Source of the DNA: Schlegelella_A sp035995885
GTDB lineage: Bacteria > Pseudomonadota > Gammaproteobacteria > Burkholderiales > Burkholderiaceae_C
DNA: 64,000 nt
Reading direction: 5' to 3'
Assembly (NCBI GenBank): GCA_035995885.1
Contig: DASYKC010000210.1
Location: forward strand, 1 to 64,000
This document shows positions 16,778 to 24,720 of this stretch, piece by piece; the stretch's first letter is position 1, and each line of letters opens with the position of its first letter. Both the position numbers and the translations under genes were made by a program. The notes beneath the pieces are model-generated. The model saw only the letters and a program-made list of their open reading frames with translations. It did no database searches and was not told where the DNA came from.

Positions 16778-17290
16778 CTAGGCCGCGACGATCACCTGCG
16801 CCGCGGCGTTGACCACCGCGGCGATCCGGCCGATGTCGCGGAGCTGCTGCGTCGTCAGGCCTTCCTTCTTCAGCAAGGCGTAGTGCGACGAGACGCAGAA
16901 GTGGCACTTGCCGATGATCGACGCGGCGAGCGCGTAGGCCTCGAACTTCTTCTTGGCGACGCCGCCCGAGGTCGCGTAGGCGTTCATGCGCAGCTCGGCG
17001 CGCTGCGTCTTCAGCTCCTCGTCGCCGGCCATCTCGAGGTATGGATACCAGGCGTTGTTCATTCCCATCAGCGCGGCGGCGGTGAGCGCGGCGTTCGCTT
17101 CGGCGGCGGGTGCGGCGGCACGAAAGGCGTCGACCAGCGGCTTGCTCTTCGCCGCGAACGCCGCCGCGAGGGCGACGCCGAGGGCGTCTTCGGGTGCCAG
17201 GCTCGAGCGCGCGATCACGCCGTCGAGGTTGAGGCGGATGTCCTTCGCGTAGTCGGGGATCTGCTCCTTGATCGAAGCGAGAAATTCCAT
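16778..17290 (-). CDS. ahpD: AhpD-type alkylhydroperoxidase / carboxymuconolactone decarboxylase family protein
   Basis: A 170-residue all-helical AhpD-family protein. The redox motif CHFCVSSHYALL near residue 130 supplies the CxxC cysteines and following His that carry out peroxidase or adaptor chemistry. The remainder (for example AAFAAKSKPLVDAFRAA) fits the family. It lies downstream of ahpC on the same strand with a strong terminator between them, so it may be read at a lower level than ahpC. In other bacteria AhpD recycles AhpC; that partnership is inferred from position. Confidence 0.9.
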   Translation of the reverse strand: MEFLASIKEQIPDYAKDIRLNLDGVIARSSLAPEDALGVALAAAFAAKSKPLVDAFRAAAPAAEANAALTAAALMGMNNAWYPYLEMAGDEELKTQRAELRMNAYATSGGVAKKKFEAYALAASIIGKCHFCVSSHYALLKKEGLTTQQLRDIGRIAAVVNAAAQVIVAA

Positions 17291-17325
17291 GGTGTTCTCC
17301 TGAGGTCCTGAGGAAGAGAGGTCGG

Positions 17326-17349
17326 AAAAAAGCCCGCCGGAGCGGGCTT
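17326..17349 (-). terminator. Rho-independent terminator after ahpC
   Basis: On the minus strand the stem AAGCCCGC-TCCG-GCGGGCTT is followed at once by a run of six T (17331-17326). It begins 26 bp past the ahpC stop and precedes the ahpD start by about 36 bp, so it would end or attenuate the ahpC transcript before ahpD. Confidence 0.85.
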
Positions 17350-17374
17350 CACCGGCGGTTGTCGATGCCGCAGC

Positions 17375-17923
17375 TCAGAGCGTCTCGCCGCCGACCGTGC
17401 GATTGCACGGGCAGAGCTCGTCGGTCTGCAGGCCGTCGAGGATGCGAAGCACTTCCTCGGGGTTGCGGCCGACGTTGAGGTTGTTGACGCTCACGTGCTG
17501 GATCGTGTTGTCCGGGTCGACGATGAAAGTTGCGCGCAGCGCCACGCCTTCGGCCTTGTCGCGGATGCCGAGCTGGTCGACGAGCGAGCCCTTCGAGTCG
17601 CCGAAGCTCCAGTGACCGAGCTTGGAGAGATCCTTGTGGTCGCGGCGCCAGCCGAGCTTGGAGAACTCGTTGTCGGTCGAGCCGCCGAGCAGGACGGCAT
17701 CGCGCTCCTCGAACTGCGAGGCGAGCTTGTCGAAGCCGACGATCTCTGTCGGGCAGACGAAGGTGAAGTCCTTCGGCCAGAAGTAGATGACCTTCCACTT
17801 GCCGGGAAAGCTCTTCTCCGTGATCGTCTCGAACGCCGAGACGCCGTTTTCCTCGTGCTGGTTGAAGCCGGGCTTGACGCCGGTGACGCTGAAGGATTCG
17901 AGGGTGTCGCCAATGGTTTTCAT
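17375..17923 (-). CDS. ahpC: AhpC-type peroxiredoxin
   Basis: A 182-residue typical 2-Cys peroxiredoxin that reduces hydrogen peroxide and alkyl hydroperoxides. The peroxidatic cysteine is Cys57 in FTFVCPTEIVGF and a C-terminal DELCPCNR (Cys171, Cys173) supplies the resolving thiol. The stretch LGGSTDNEFSKLGWRRDHKD is typical of the AhpC subgroup that pairs with AhpD rather than AhpF. ATG at 17923 with an AGGAA element just upstream. ahpD follows downstream beyond a terminator. Confidence 0.93.
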   Translation of the reverse strand: MKTIGDTLESFSVTGVKPGFNQHEENGVSAFETITEKSFPGKWKVIYFWPKDFTFVCPTEIVGFDKLASQFEERDAVLLGGSTDNEFSKLGWRRDHKDLSKLGHWSFGDSKGSLVDQLGIRDKAEGVALRATFIVDPDNTIQHVSVNNLNVGRNPEEVLRILDGLQTDELCPCNRTVGGETL

Positions 17924-17972
17924 ACGGTTCCTGTGGGTTGATCGATGCGCCTGGGCGGCGCGACAGAAACGT

Positions 17973-18001
17973 AGTTTAGGCTATCGCCTCGCTCGGTCCA
18001 A
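17973..18001 (-). promoter_or_regulatory. Putative sigma-70 promoter of ahpC
   Basis: On the minus strand TTGGAC (18001-17996) and TAAACT (17978-17973) are 17 bp apart, about 50 bp upstream of the ahpC start. The ATAGCCTAAACTA stretch across the -10 has some likeness to half of an OxyR site, but not enough to claim one. Confidence 0.4.
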
Positions 18002-18037
18002 TTGAAACACCCTAAATCGGCGATTGGCGCAAGGCAG

Positions 18038-18616
18038 CTAACGCAGGTCGCCGGCAAGGCTCGCGAGCGTCTCCTGACCGATCTCGGTGTGCGCCGGATA
18101 GTTGGTGTGGTCGCAGCCGAGACGAACGCTCGCGCCGGCCCGGACCGCGTCGCGCGCGGCCTGCGCAAGTTCGAAGCGAAGGAAGTGGACCGCCGAGGTC
18201 TTCTCGTCGTTCTCGCGGTCGAGGTCCTCGTCGGCGATCGCGTAGACGCGGTCATGGCCCTCGACCTCGACGAAGACCCGGTCCTCGACGCCGATCAGGC
18301 GCGCCAGCTCGCGCTTCCTCTCGTTCGGATCGGGGTACTCGATCAGCATCGTCGCCTTCCAGTTCGTGCCGTCGGGAACGAGCGGCGCGTAGGCCTCGAT
18401 CTCGCTCTCGATCCCGGCCTCGTCGAAGATCTTCTCGATGTGCAGCATCTCCTGGATCTGGCGCCGGATCGTTGTCTCGTCCTCGAACAGGACGCTCAGG
18501 TGCTCGCCGAGTCGCACCGTGCGCAGCTTTCGATGGGCGATGACCTCGACCTGGTTGGCCTTGCGCACCTTGGCGTAGGCCTCGAGGCTGAGCAGGCTCG
18601 ATCGGCTGATGGCCAT
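18038..18616 (-). CDS. DUF3501 family protein
   Basis: A 192-residue DUF3501 protein. Recognisable segments are VEVIAHRKLRTVRLGEHLSV, ETTIRRQIQEMLHIEKIFDE, and TLMIEYPDPNERKRELARLIG-like sequence in the middle (here ATMLIEYPD). The C-terminal half ends in a SVRLGCDHTNYPAHTEI motif. The family has no assigned activity but is repeatedly encoded with rubrerythrin and a cysteine-rich Fe-S protein, as here. ATG at 18616, 2 bp after the Fe-S gene's stop, so translation is probably coupled. Confidence 0.88.
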   Translation of the reverse strand: MAISRSSLLSLEAYAKVRKANQVEVIAHRKLRTVRLGEHLSVLFEDETTIRRQIQEMLHIEKIFDEAGIESEIEAYAPLVPDGTNWKATMLIEYPDPNERKRELARLIGVEDRVFVEVEGHDRVYAIADEDLDRENDEKTSAVHFLRFELAQAARDAVRAGASVRLGCDHTNYPAHTEIGQETLASLAGDLR

Positions 18617-18618
18617 GG

Positions 18619-19968
18619 CTAGTCCAGTCCGTATGCCTGGCGCAGGAGGCTCAAGGGGTGGCGCAGCTCGGCCGGCGCGGCGCCCTCGCGAGCCATGCCT
18701 TGGGCGATGTGATGGCCGGCGAGCGCGCAGTCGGAGCTGATGTAGTCGGGCGTCGGCGCGGCCATCGCCTTGAAGACCGGGCGGCCGATCTTCATCGCCA
18801 GCGGATGCGTCGCGGTCTTCACGCCGTAGGTGCCGGCGTGCCCCGAGCAGCGCTCGACCGTCGTCAGCTCGACCGTCACGGTCTTGCCGATCAGCTTCAG
18901 CATCTCCTCGGTCTTGCGGCCGATCTTCTGCACCCGGCCGTGGCACGGCACGTGGTAGCTCACCTTGCCGAGCGGCCGCGTGAAGTCGGTCTTGAGCAGG
19001 CCGTCGCGATGGCGCGCGACGAAGTACTCGAACGGATCGAACATCGCCTCCTGGACCGCCCTGACGTCGGCGTCTTCGGGAAACATCAGCGGCAGCTCCT
19101 GCTTGAACATCAGCGTGCACGACGGGATCGCCGTCAGGATCGCGAAGCCTTGGCGCGCGTACCGGGCGAGGACGGGGATGTTCTTTTCCTTGTGGCGGGC
19201 GACGCCCTCGAGGTCACCGAGCTCGAGCTTGGGCATGCCGCAGCAGCTCTCCTTCTCGACGATCTCGTACGGAATCGCGTTGTGCTCGAGGACGGCGACG
19301 AGGTCGCGGCCGATTCCCGGCTCGTTGTAGTTGACGAGGCAGGTCGCGAACAGCGCGACCTTGCCGGGGCTTCGCTCGCCGTCGACGACGGCGCCCGGCC
19401 GCTTCTTCGCCACCGAGCCGCGAAAGCGCCGCGTCGCGAGCGGCGGCAGCCAGGCGTCGGGATGGACCCCGAGCGCCGCATCGAGCACCTTGCGCACCGG
19501 CCGGGCGCGGTTCGCGGCGTTCACGGTCTGCGCGACGATCGGGATGCCGGCCAGCTGGCCGTGAACGTCGGTCGACGCGAGCAGCCTGGCGCCGACGCCG
19601 ACCTCGCCCTTGCCGAAGCCGATCGCCTTGGCGCGCAGCATCAGGTGCGGGAAGTCGACGTTCCACGGATGCGGCGGCACGTAGGGACACTTTGTCATGT
19701 AGCAGAGGTCGCACAGGTAGCACTGCTCGACGACCTTGGCGTAGTCCTTCTTGTCGACCTCGTGCACCTCGCCGTCGGCGGTCGCGTCGATCAGGTCGAA
19801 CAGCGTCGGAAACGACTGGCACAGGCTGACGCAGCGGCGGCAGCCGTGGCAGATGTCGAACACGCGCTCCATCTCGGCGAAGGCCTGGCCCTCGTCGCGG
19901 TAGTCGGCGCTCTGCCAGTCGATCGGGTGTCGGGTCGGCGCCTCGAGGTTGCCTTCGCGCAGCGTCAT
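18619..19968 (-). CDS. GlpC/HdrD-like Fe-S oxidoreductase
   Basis: A 449-residue iron-sulphur protein. Two ferredoxin-type 4Fe-4S motifs lie in the first quarter (CHGCRRCVSLC and CYLCDLCYMTKCP). Two CCG domains follow, as in GlpC and heterodisulphide reductase subunit D (FATCLVNYNEPG with ESCCGMPKLELG, and VSYHVPCHGRVQKIG with ERCSGHAGTYG). It would shuttle electrons between a cytosolic or quinone donor and an unknown acceptor. The ATG at 19968 is chosen because GGAGAGG lies just before it; an ATG at 19989 is in frame. It is the middle gene of a rubrerythrin/Fe-S/DUF3501 run. Confidence 0.9.
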   Translation of the reverse strand: MTLREGNLEAPTRHPIDWQSADYRDEGQAFAEMERVFDICHGCRRCVSLCQSFPTLFDLIDATADGEVHEVDKKDYAKVVEQCYLCDLCYMTKCPYVPPHPWNVDFPHLMLRAKAIGFGKGEVGVGARLLASTDVHGQLAGIPIVAQTVNAANRARPVRKVLDAALGVHPDAWLPPLATRRFRGSVAKKRPGAVVDGERSPGKVALFATCLVNYNEPGIGRDLVAVLEHNAIPYEIVEKESCCGMPKLELGDLEGVARHKEKNIPVLARYARQGFAILTAIPSCTLMFKQELPLMFPEDADVRAVQEAMFDPFEYFVARHRDGLLKTDFTRPLGKVSYHVPCHGRVQKIGRKTEEMLKLIGKTVTVELTTVERCSGHAGTYGVKTATHPLAMKIGRPVFKAMAAPTPDYISSDCALAGHHIAQGMAREGAAPAELRHPLSLLRQAYGLD

Positions 19969-19983
19969 CGCCTCTCCATCAAC

Positions 19984-20010
19984 GAACAAGGGCCGCGCGG
20001 GCCCTTGTTC
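19984..20010. terminator. Strong hairpin between rubrerythrin and Fe-S genes
   Basis: An 11-bp perfect inverted repeat GAACAAGGGCC / GGCCCTTGTTC with a 5-base loop lies 18 bp past the rubrerythrin stop, just before the Fe-S gene. There is no clear T-run. It may be a partial terminator or an RNA processing/stabilising stem that raises rubrerythrin expression over the downstream genes. Confidence 0.6.
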
Positions 20011-20028
20011 GCATCTTCCAATCGCGCT

Positions 20029-20451
20029 TCAGTCGACGAGCGCGTCGAGCGCCTTCTGGTAGCGGTTGGCGTGCGAGCGCTCGGCCTTGGCGAGCGTCTC
20101 GAACCAGTCGGCCACTTCGTCGAAGCCTTCCTCGCGCGCCATCTTCGCCATGCCCGGGTACATGTCGGTGTACTCGTGCGTCTCGCCGGCGACGGCGGCC
20201 ATCAGGTTCTGCCGGCTGCTGCCGATCGGCAGGCCGGTCGCCGGATCGCCGACGCCGTGCTCGAGGAACTCGAGGTGGCCGTGGGCGTGGCCGGTCTCAC
20301 CCTCGGCGGTCGAGCGGAACAGCGCGGCGACGTCGTTCTGACCTTCGATGTCGGCCTTGTTCGCGAAGTAGAGATAGCGCCGATTGGCCTGCGATTCGCC
20401 CGCGAAGGCGTCGCGCAGGCTCTGCTCGGTTTTCGATCCTTTCAAACCCAT
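20029..20451 (-). CDS. Rubrerythrin (diiron peroxidase domain only)
   Basis: A 140-residue ferritin-like diiron protein of the rubrerythrin family, which reduces hydrogen peroxide. Iron-binding helices are seen as FAGESQANRRYLYFANKA, STAEGETGHAHGHLEFL, AVAGETHEYTDMYPGMAKMA and TLAKAERSHANRYQKAL. The C-terminal rubredoxin domain of classic rubrerythrin is missing, so electrons must come from another protein; the Fe-S protein encoded next is a plausible donor (inference). It heads the three-gene run. Confidence 0.92.
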   Translation of the reverse strand: MGLKGSKTEQSLRDAFAGESQANRRYLYFANKADIEGQNDVAALFRSTAEGETGHAHGHLEFLEHGVGDPATGLPIGSSRQNLMAAVAGETHEYTDMYPGMAKMAREEGFDEVADWFETLAKAERSHANRYQKALDALVD

Positions 20452-20659
20452 GTCGATCTCCTGAGTTGCGTCACGTCGGCGCCGCCGGAGGCGGCGGACA
20501 ACGGACTGACGCTAGCGCTTTCGCGCGTCGGCAGCAATACGGAGGATCAATTCGATGCATTGGGCCGGGCTATGCATTCAGGGGCGACCAGCCGCGCTGC
20601 GGCGATCAGCCCCGAAGCAGCGACTCAGCCGCCGACGTTTGTTAAACTCGCGCCGCAGT

Positions 20660-20735
<76 letters not shown>

Positions 20736-20779
20736 TCCGACAAGTCCAGCAAGGTCCCGAGCAGTCCCGGGAAGATCAG

Positions 20780-20814
20780 AAAGCCCTTGAGAATCAACGC
20801 TCCAGGGCTTTTTT
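20780..20814 (+). terminator. Rho-independent terminator after tRNA-Ala
   Basis: AAAGCCCT (20780-20787) and AGGGCTTT (20804-20811) form an 8-bp stem with a 16-base loop, running into a six-T run. It ends about 80 bp past the tRNA and would terminate its transcript. Confidence 0.75.
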
Positions 20815-20829
20815 CTTGTCCATAGACGT

Positions 20830-20950
20830 CCCGGGAAATTCCGACAACGGATTCTGTCTTCTGCTGTTCGTCAAGGGCGGCTCGCACCGCTGGCGGTTCG
20901 ACTACACCCTCGATGGACGACACAAGACGATTGGCTTTGCCGGAAGCCGC
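20830..20950 (+). pseudogene. Tyrosine integrase relic (arm-binding domain fragment)
   Basis: In one plus-strand frame the peptide DNGFCLLLFVKGGSHRWR, followed by FDYTLDGRHKTIGF, matches the style of the N-terminal arm-binding (DUF4102-type) domain of phage/island integrases, which typically read GLYLLV...WRFRYR..GR.KTLGLG. No start, catalytic domain or full frame remains: the frame drifts into non-homologous sequence after about 35 residues. Its place right behind tRNA-Ala is where such integrases sit. I infer a decayed integrase. Confidence 0.55.
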
Positions 20951-21350
20951 GGTTTTCCGCACCTCGCTTCGACGTCCCACTCCGGAGCGGCCGGCGCCGA
21001 AAGAGTTGGGGTGGCTCGACAAGCTGCTGAGCAGCCGCAAGACGCGCATTGAAGACGCGAGCCGCCAGGCCATCGGCCGCTACGACCAGGAGCTGGCCAA
21101 TTGGCAGAGGCAGCAAGAGGATTTCAACAAGGCAGTCGCGAGACGGAAGCTCTTGGTTGAACGGCTGATCTACGAGAGCACCGACGCCATGGAGACTTTT
21201 CGAGGAGAGTCTGCATGACGTCGTCTGGCCGAGAGAGACAAGCGTCAAGCTCGAGGTGAGCAGTGACGGCAGAGGCGCTTCGCTTGATGTAGACCTCCCG
21301 GAGATCCAGGACATGCCGACCAAGGCGGCGGCCGTGCCCGGCGCTCGCCG
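20913..21350 (+). pseudogene. Frameshifted gene fragment in the island scar (function unknown)
   Basis: The first frame (20913-21218) encodes an amphipathic, charged stretch around GWLDKLLSSRKTRIEDA and ESTDAMETF. About 20 bp before its stop, a neighbouring frame takes over with SLHDVVWPRETSVKLEV, ASLDVDLPEIQDMPT and KAAAVPGARR, which looks like natural protein continuing the first. I therefore read it as one gene broken by a single frameshift near 21195, and also truncated at both ends. Similar coiled tails followed by LPEIEDMPTK-like text occur in larger uncharacterised bacterial proteins; I do not assign a function. Confidence 0.5.
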
Positions 21351-21454
21351 GGGAACCGTTACGACTGCTTGCATTTGCTCGGCCGGCACTTTTGGGTGAT
21401 CGCCGCATCGCGATCGACAATGGCGACCTTGTTCTTTCAAACGCACCGCCTCCG

Positions 21455-23236
21455 ATGTCCTTCCGCTCGACTCTCCCGCTCGCTCTCGCCCTTGTCTGCG
21501 CCCTTCCTCTCGCCCACGCCGGCGTCAACGTCGCTACCGGAACAGCGGCGACCGCCGCCGCGACGGCTTCCGCCAACGACACCGTCGACCGCTTCATCGT
21601 CAAGCTTCGCGACGGCCGCGCCGATCCGCGCGCGAGCATCGCCGCCGTCGGCGCGACGTTCGGAGAGCGGCTCGACATCGTGCGCGCGATGTCGGGCGGC
21701 GCCCACGTCGCCCGCCTCGGCCGGCGCGTGATGAAAGGCGACGCGCAGGCGGTCGCGCGCCTCCTACGCAGCGACCCGCGCGTGCTCTCGGTCGAGCCCG
21801 ACGAGCTGATGCATCCGCTCCTCGTGCCCAACGACACGATGTACGCCCAGCAGTGGCACTACTACGAACCGCAGGGCGGCATCGACCTGCCCGGTGCCTG
21901 GGACATTACGACCGGCTCGGCGTCGATCACAATCGCGGTCGTCGACACCGGCGTGCTGCCGCACTCGGAGCTCGCCGGCCGCGTCGTTGCGGGCTACGAC
22001 TTCATCTCCGACGTCGCCGCCGCCAACGACGGCGACGGCCGCGACGGCAACGCCGCCGACCCGGGCGATTACGGCTGCAACGGCGCCAACAGCAGCTGGC
22101 ACGGGACGCATGTCGCCGGCACGATCGGCGCGGCAAGCAACAACGGCACCGGCGTCACGGGCATCAACTGGGTCTCGAAAATCCAGCCGATCCGCGTCCT
22201 CGGCCGCTGTGGCGGCTACACCTCCGACATCGTCGACGGCATGCGCTGGGCCGCGGGCATCGCCGTCCCGGGCGTGCCGGCGAACCCGACGCCGGCGCGA
22301 GTCGAGAACCTGAGCCTGGGCGGCGGCGGCGCGTGCTCGGCGACGTTCCAGAGCGCGATCGACGATGTCGTCGCGCGCGGCACGGTCGTCGTCGTCGCCG
22401 CCGGCAACAGCAACGCCGACGCCGCCAACACCCAGCCGGCGAGCTGCAACAACGTCATCGCCGTCGCCGCGACGACGAGGAACGGCGGTCGCGCCAGCTA
22501 CAGCAACTACGGCGCGAAGGTCGCGATCGCCGCGCCTGGCGGCGGCGGCAACGACGGCGTGCTGTCGACCCTGAACACCGGCGCGACGACGCCGGGGGCC
22601 GACAGCTACGCGTGGTTCCAGGGGACGAGCATGGCGACTCCGCACGTCGCCGGCGTCGCGTCGCTGATGCTCTCGGTCAATCCGGCCATGACGCCCGCCG
22701 AGGTGCTCGCGCGCCTGCGCCAGTCCGCGCGCGCGTTCCCGACCGGCACCGGATCCGACTGCACGACCGCGATCTGCGGCGCCGGCATCGTCGACGCCGC
22801 TGCGACGTTGGCCGCGCTCGTCGCGGCGCCGGTGCCGGCGCCGCCGCCCTCCGGATGGACCCACATCGCCGACGAAGGCCAAGGCTTCACGGTGAGCGGC
22901 ACGCAGACCGTGCGCTACGGCAGCGGCTCGAGCTGGATCACGATGACCATCGCCGGCAGCGGCTCGTGCACCAACGACTTCTTCGGCAATGACCCGATCT
23001 ACGGCGTCGTCAAGGAATGCCAGGTGAGCGCGACCGCGCCGACGCCCGCGCCGGGTTGGACCAAGATCGCTGACGAAGGCCAAGCCTTCACCGTGAACGG
23101 CACGCAGACCGTGCGCTACGGCAGCGGCTCGAGCTGGATCACCCTGAGCGTCACCGGCAGCGGCACGTGCAGCAACGCCTTCTTCGGCAACGACCCGATC
23201 TACGGGGTGGTCAAGCGCTGCGAAGTTGCCAGCTGA
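21455..23236 (+). CDS. Secreted subtilisin-like S8 protease with two C-terminal repeat modules
   Basis: A 593-residue secreted protease. Residues 1-22 form a signal peptide (ALPLAHA). An I9-like inhibitory propeptide follows (DRFIVKLRDG to about residue 125). The S8 catalytic domain has Asp164 in IAVVDTGV, His216 in SWHGTHVAGT and Ser392 in GTSMATPHVAG, with oxyanion Asn in VAAGNSNADA. After a proline-rich linker come two nearly identical modules of about 60 residues (22852-23031 and 23056-23235), each with GTQTVRYGSGSSWIT and FFGNDPIYGVVK. The longer frame starts at 21392 but the ATG at 21455 begins the signal peptide. Confidence 0.93.
   Translation: MSFRSTLPLALALVCALPLAHAGVNVATGTAATAAATASANDTVDRFIVKLRDGRADPRASIAAVGATFGERLDIVRAMSGGAHVARLGRRVMKGDAQAVARLLRSDPRVLSVEPDELMHPLLVPNDTMYAQQWHYYEPQGGIDLPGAWDITTGSASITIAVVDTGVLPHSELAGRVVAGYDFISDVAAANDGDGRDGNAADPGDYGCNGANSSWHGTHVAGTIGAASNNGTGVTGINWVSKIQPIRVLGRCGGYTSDIVDGMRWAAGIAVPGVPANPTPARVENLSLGGGGACSATFQSAIDDVVARGTVVVVAAGNSNADAANTQPASCNNVIAVAATTRNGGRASYSNYGAKVAIAAPGGGGNDGVLSTLNTGATTPGADSYAWFQGTSMATPHVAGVASLMLSVNPAMTPAEVLARLRQSARAFPTGTGSDCTTAICGAGIVDAAATLAALVAAPVPAPPPSGWTHIADEGQGFTVSGTQTVRYGSGSSWITMTIAGSGSCTNDFFGNDPIYGVVKECQVSATAPTPAPGWTKIADEGQAFTVNGTQTVRYGSGSSWITLSVTGSGTCSNAFFGNDPIYGVVKRCEVAS
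22852..23235 (+). repeat. Tandem duplicated C-terminal module of the S8 protease
   Basis: Two in-frame copies of about 180 bp, separated by a short Pro/Ala linker, encode modules that agree at most residues and share long identical DNA stretches. Each has two cysteines (SCTN/TCSN and KECQ/KRCE) and aromatic residues that suggest a small disulphide-bonded substrate or carbohydrate-binding fold. Confidence 0.85.
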
Positions 23237-23478
23237 CGGTCTTTCGCAGCCGCGAGCAGCTGCTGGTACGGCGCGCGTGGTCTTCCACTGCCACGAACAG
23301 GAACTTCCAGCCGGCGCACGAATCGCCCAGTTCACACGACGGCGCTCAATCGATCAACGCATGCGCCGGCCTTGACATCCGGCCGCGATGCCAATGAGGA
23401 GTCCGCTATGAACGGCTGTCGACATGGCGTGTCCGGAAAGACGCTGAGGCGGCCGGTGATTAGGCGCACGCTCAGACG

Positions 23479-24090
23479 TCATTTCATGCTCAGTGCCCTT
23501 TGCAACGCCGGGCGCGCCGCGAGTCGATTCCAGTAGGCAGCGACGTTCGGGTGCGGTGCACCGACCAACCCGAGCATCGCCGCTGCCATGAGGAAATAGC
23601 CCATCATGATGTCGGCGCCGGAAAGCTCGTGGCCAACCAGATATTCATTGCCGGCGAGGGCGCGCTCCACGACGTTGAGAACGTTGGCGACGCGCGCCCG
23701 TCCATCGTCGGCGACCCTCGCAATGCGATCGGCCTCGGGCAGGAGCAGCGTGTGTCGCGTGATGTCGTTAACGGGGGGCATCGCGGTGGCCTCGGCGAAA
23801 TGGACCCATTGCAAGTAGCGCGCACGGGCGGCGCTGCCGGCAGCCGGCGCGAGCCGTCGCTCGCCATATTTCTCGATCAGATACTCGAGGATCGCCCCTG
23901 ACTCGGACATCACCAAGCCATCATCCTCGATCACCGGAAACTTCCCGAGCGGAGTGTCTTGCTCGAACGAAAGGCGCGGCGGTCTGAAGGCGACCGTGGC
24001 GAGCTGGTACGGTAGGCCCAGCTCCTCGAGCAGCCAAAGGATACGGACCGAGCGTGTGCGCGGTGCGTGGTAGAGCTTGATGAAGGGCAT
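23479..24090 (-). CDS. Glutathione S-transferase family protein
   Basis: A 203-residue soluble GST. The N-terminal thioredoxin-like domain begins MPFIKLYHAPRTRSVRILWLLEELG and includes GKFPVIEDDGLVMSESGAI, where the cis-proline and Glu-Ser bind glutathione. The C-terminal helical domain includes LAGNEYLVGHELSGADIMMG, the family's hydrophobic core staple with the conserved Asp. The frame is open to 24219, but the ATG at 24090 gives the canonical start. It would conjugate or reduce electrophiles using glutathione; substrate unknown. Confidence 0.9.
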   Translation of the reverse strand: MPFIKLYHAPRTRSVRILWLLEELGLPYQLATVAFRPPRLSFEQDTPLGKFPVIEDDGLVMSESGAILEYLIEKYGERRLAPAAGSAARARYLQWVHFAEATAMPPVNDITRHTLLLPEADRIARVADDGRARVANVLNVVERALAGNEYLVGHELSGADIMMGYFLMAAAMLGLVGAPHPNVAAYWNRLAARPALQRALSMK

Positions 24091-24383
24091 CTGCGCAAGC
24101 CGCGGGGTACCGGAAATGTATCGCCCGGCGAGCCTCTCAGGGCTGTTTCCGGGCCTGCCTGCCGAGGGCTGATCGGGAACGCCGCCCTGAGTTCCATGAG
24201 CCGAATCTGCCGTTTGCATCTACTGGCCGAGCTCGCTGCAACCGGGTTGGCGCGTGTAAAGCAGCGCCGCGGCCACAGCTATCCACGTCGGTGCGGGGTC
24301 GCGACCGGCTCTTCGCAGCCCCATCCACAAGCCCAGCGGACGACGAAGCCGCTGAACAGCCGAAAAGCGGCCTATCACCAGGG

Positions 24384-24587
24384 TCAGCGGAGGGCGCCGA
24401 TCGAAGGCGAGATCGGGTCGCTCGCGGGGAACGTTTCGGCCAGCGCCTCGTCGAGCAGCCATTCATCATGCGCGGATGAGTCGATGCTTTCCGCCTCGAC
24501 GCCGGCCGCACTGGTCGTGCCATTCGATCGCTCCGCGACGACGGTGTCGGTGGCTGGGATGGAGGTAAAGGTGCGTCTCGGGCACAT
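24384..24587 (-). CDS. Small protein with DEALxETFPASDP motif
   Basis: A 67-residue acidic protein whose C-terminus carries WLLDEALAETFPASDPISPS. This motif is shared by many short uncharacterised proteobacterial proteins that read D.AL.ETFPASDPP. The ATG at 24587 is taken; another in-frame ATG at 24674 would add 29 residues without recognisable features. Function unknown; the motif match is from memory of the family. Confidence 0.6.
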   Translation of the reverse strand: MCPRRTFTSIPATDTVVAERSNGTTSAAGVEAESIDSSAHDEWLLDEALAETFPASDPISPSIGALR

Positions 24588-24720
24588 GTGATGCTCTCTT
24601 CTCTCGCAGGGGAGGATTCGCTGATCTTGAACGGGAAGACGGCCGACACAAAGGATCGACCGAACGAGTGACAAGGCGAGAGATCCACCGCCGCGCCCGA
24701 CCGCGGCGGGTTCGATGCTA

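Noticed and set aside
17960..18010. OxyR binding site upstream of ahpC
   Set aside because: ATAGCCTAAACTA matches at most half of the OxyR consensus; the four ATAG/CTAT elements with 10-bp spacing are not all present.
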